This document shows positions 62,205 through 64,000 of a stretch of 64,000 nucleotides of DNA, in pieces. The stretch spans positions 3,224,001 through 3,288,000 of the forward strand of contig JADJPE010000005.1 of NCBI GenBank assembly GCA_016713425.1, given 5' to 3'. The position numbers were made by a program, and so were the translations under genes. Positions within the stretch are counted from its first letter, which is position 1, and the number at the start of each line of letters is the position of its first letter. The notes beneath the pieces were generated by a model. It did no database searches. It was not told the DNA's origin and saw only the letters and a list, made by a program, of their open reading frames with translations. This DNA is from Deltaproteobacteria bacterium (lineage in GTDB: Bacteria > Myxococcota > Kuafuiibacteriia > Kuafuiibacteriales > Kuafuiibacteriaceae).

Positions 62205-64000
62205 ATGGTCGACGAACCCGCCAAGAATATGAATCCAGAGCCGTGGGAGTTCGCGGGATGGGGTTCTGCGTCGAGGATCACGGATCTGGATACCGCCGCT
62301 GTCAAAGTCGAGCAGCCCACACATCGGCACAGCCTGGGAACCTGGATGTCGACCGCCATCTGCGGCAACGACATTACGTCGAGCTGTCTTTACGTCTCGG
62401 CGTTGTGCGCGGCGCATGCCGGGATGGCGGCACCGCTCGCCCTGCTCATCGTGGCCTTGGTGCTGTTCCTATTCCGAAAAGTCTACGCCGAAGTGGGCAG
62501 TGCGCTCCCGTTGAACGGGGGCACGTATACCGTGCTTCTGAACACCACGAACAAGAGCTACGCGGCTGGCGGGGCCTGTCTCACGCTCCTATCCTATGTG
62601 GCGACCGCCGTGATCAGCGCGAGCGAGGCCATGCACTACGCGCACAATCTATGGCATGGATTGCCGGTCTTTGGGGCCACGCTCGTTCTCCTCGGCTTGT
62701 TCGCGTTCTTGAATGTCATTGGTATCAGCGAGTCGGCCGTCGTTGCCCTCGGCATCTTCGTTCTCCACATGGCCACGCTCATTGTGCTGTCGATTGCCGG
62801 CGCGGTCGCGGTCATTCGCGACCCGAGCCTGTTCGCTTCGAACTGGTCCCTCCCCAGCACAAATGGCTTCATGCACGCGCTCTTCTTCGGATTCTCGGCC
62901 GCCATGCTGGGCATCAGCGGATTCGAGAGTTCAGCCAACTTCATCGAAGAGCAGAAGGAAGGCGTTTTTCCCAAGACGCTTCGCAATATGTGGATTGCGG
63001 TGGCCGTCTTCAATCCGCTCATCAGCTTGCTTTCGCTCGGTCTGCTTCCGCTCGCCGACATCCAAGGTGCGCCGAACGATCTGCTCGCCCAGATGGGCGA
63101 TCGATCGCTTGGTTCAGCGCTTCGCATCTGGGTGAGCATCGACGCCGTCTTGGTTCTTTCCGGCGCTGTGCTGACCTCGTTCGTGGGTGTTACGGGGTTG
63201 ATGCGCCGAATGGCCCTCGACCGCTGCCTGCCTCAGTTCTTCTTGCGGCAAAACGCATCGAGGAAGACCAACCACTGGATCATTCTGGCTTTCCTCCTCG
63301 TGTGCTGCTCGATTCTCGTCGTGACGAAGGGGGTCGTGGCCACGCTGGCCGGAGTCTACACGCTCTCTTTTCTCGGCGTGATGTCCTTGTTCGCCCTTGG
63401 GAACATGCTGCTGAAGGTTCGTCGTGGGCGCCTCCCGCGAACATCGAGAGCGAGCTGGCCGACGGTCCTGGTGGCGTTGACGGCGGTTCTCATCGGCCTC
63501 GCCGGCAACATTCTGATCGACCCCGAGTACGTCACCGTGTTTGGCATCTACTTTGCGGGAGCCTCAGCCGTTGTTGGGCTGATGTTCGTGCGTCTCCTGA
63601 TCATGCGTGGCATCATCTTCGTGTCGCGCTCCGTGCTGGAGACCGTCGAGTCCGTGAACACTTGGCTTCGCACGTCGATGCTGCAGAAGATGGAAGACAT
63701 CAACCGACGTGCGGTTATTTACTTCACGCGTGGCGACAATGAAGCCGAGCTGAACCGCGCGGTGCTCTATGTCCTCGAGAACGAGCAGACCAATCACTTC
63801 CGAGTCGTTCTTGCGTACCAGGATGAAGAGGAGATTCCACCGCAGCTTGCGGACCATCTTCAGCATATCGATCGCCTCTACCCGCACCTCAAGATCGATT
63901 TTCTTGCGGTCAAGGGGCAGTTTGGTCCCGAGCTCATCGAGGCGCTCTCACAGCGTCTCGATGTGCCCAAGAACTACATGTTCATCGGTACGCCCAGCGA
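62205..64000 (+). CDS. APC-family amino acid permease with cytosolic C-terminal domain (3' end outside window)
   Basis: The frame from ATG 62205 (MVDEPAKNMNPEPWEF) is open to the window edge, so the end is not seen. After a cytosolic start come twelve or so hydrophobic spans of the APC fold (STAICGNDITSSCLYVSAL, EVGSALPLNGGTYTVLLNTT, FGFSAAMLGISGFESSANFI). From about residue 475 there is a soluble domain of at least 120 residues (INRRAVIYFTRGDNEAELNR and onward), like the C-terminal extensions of some bacterial permeases. A second ATG at 62229 is possible. Substrate probably an amino acid; not determinable further. Confidence 0.85.
   Translation, partial: MVDEPAKNMNPEPWEFAGWGSASRITDLDTAAVKVEQPTHRHSLGTWMSTAICGNDITSSCLYVSALCAAHAGMAAPLALLIVALVLFLFRKVYAEVGSALPLNGGTYTVLLNTTNKSYAAGGACLTLLSYVATAVISASEAMHYAHNLWHGLPVFGATLVLLGLFAFLNVIGISESAVVALGIFVLHMATLIVLSIAGAVAVIRDPSLFASNWSLPSTNGFMHALFFGFSAAMLGISGFESSANFIEEQKEGVFPKTLRNMWIAVAVFNPLISLLSLGLLPLADIQGAPNDLLAQMGDRSLGSALRIWVSIDAVLVLSGAVLTSFVGVTGLMRRMALDRCLPQFFLRQNASRKTNHWIILAFLLVCCSILVVTKGVVATLAGVYTLSFLGVMSLFALGNMLLKVRRGRLPRTSRASWPTVLVALTAVLIGLAGNILIDPEYVTVFGIYFAGASAVVGLMFVRLLIMRGIIFVSRSVLETVESVNTWLRTSMLQKMEDINRRAVIYFTRGDNEAELNRAVLYVLENEQTNHFRVVLAYQDEEEIPPQLADHLQHIDRLYPHLKIDFLAVKGQFGPELIEALSQRLDVPKNYMFIGTPS

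Noticed and set aside
62189..63742. Open plus-strand frame of 517 codons
   Set aside because: Arg-rich shadow in another frame of the permease, which has clear membrane spans.

Overview
The window is GC-rich DNA from a soil or marine-type deltaproteobacterium, most likely a Myxococcota (Polyangia-like) member. This rests on a 2001-residue Ser/Thr kinase-ATPase-GAF-GGDEF hybrid, lipoproteins with Asp/Gly/Ala/Thr-rich linkers after the lipobox, RHS polymorphic toxins, a menaquinone gene and wide intergenic gaps. It is an inference from gene content; no rRNA is present. A striking trait is the number of short tandem repeats (6-15 bp units) both between and inside genes.

Bases 1-11400 are an accessory region. 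Three copies of one RHS core lie in direct orientation: one entering from the left edge with a complete toxin tip and a coupled candidate immunity gene, one without a start and carrying an in-frame deletion and a late frameshift, and one short scar. Between copies 1 and 2 sits a cargo block: tyrosine recombinase, a frameshifted DUF2924-like gene and an AbiE-type nucleotidyltransferase toxin-antitoxin pair with repeated operator-like sites. After copy 2 come an orphan toxin tip, a pentapeptide-repeat protein and a small Cys/His protein. A DUF1016 nuclease fragment abuts copy 3.

Bases 11400-21500 hold a coupled pair of paralogous proteins of unknown family, a broken DUF72 gene, a complete IS66 element (14541-17135, ends and target duplication visible), a methyltransferase-like protein with a Lys/Leu repeat leader, and an RbfA-like/rtcB operon whose rtcB is split by a complete IS630 element. 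Removing the IS630 with one TA copy restores rtcB in frame.

Bases 21700-33900 carry a methyltransferase/haloalkane-dehalogenase-like pair, a cupin, an SAH-hydrolase-like protein facing an unknown gene, and the giant signalling hybrid. Bases 34400-45640 hold a DUF4266-lipoprotein/thioredoxin/ApbE flavinylation operon, a large secreted lipoprotein, a MarR-SDR-F420-reductase-like operon with an autoregulatory promoter, a penicillin-acylase-family lipoprotein and menB. Bases 45900-52670 are a tight three-gene envelope cluster: large lipoprotein, metzincin-like lipoprotein, outer-membrane barrel. Bases 52700-64000 are housekeeping and stress genes: hemerythrin, CDF transporter, three universal stress proteins, EEP phosphatase, Pcm, quinone oxidoreductase, desaturase, spermidine-synthase-like membrane protein and an APC permease cut by the right edge.
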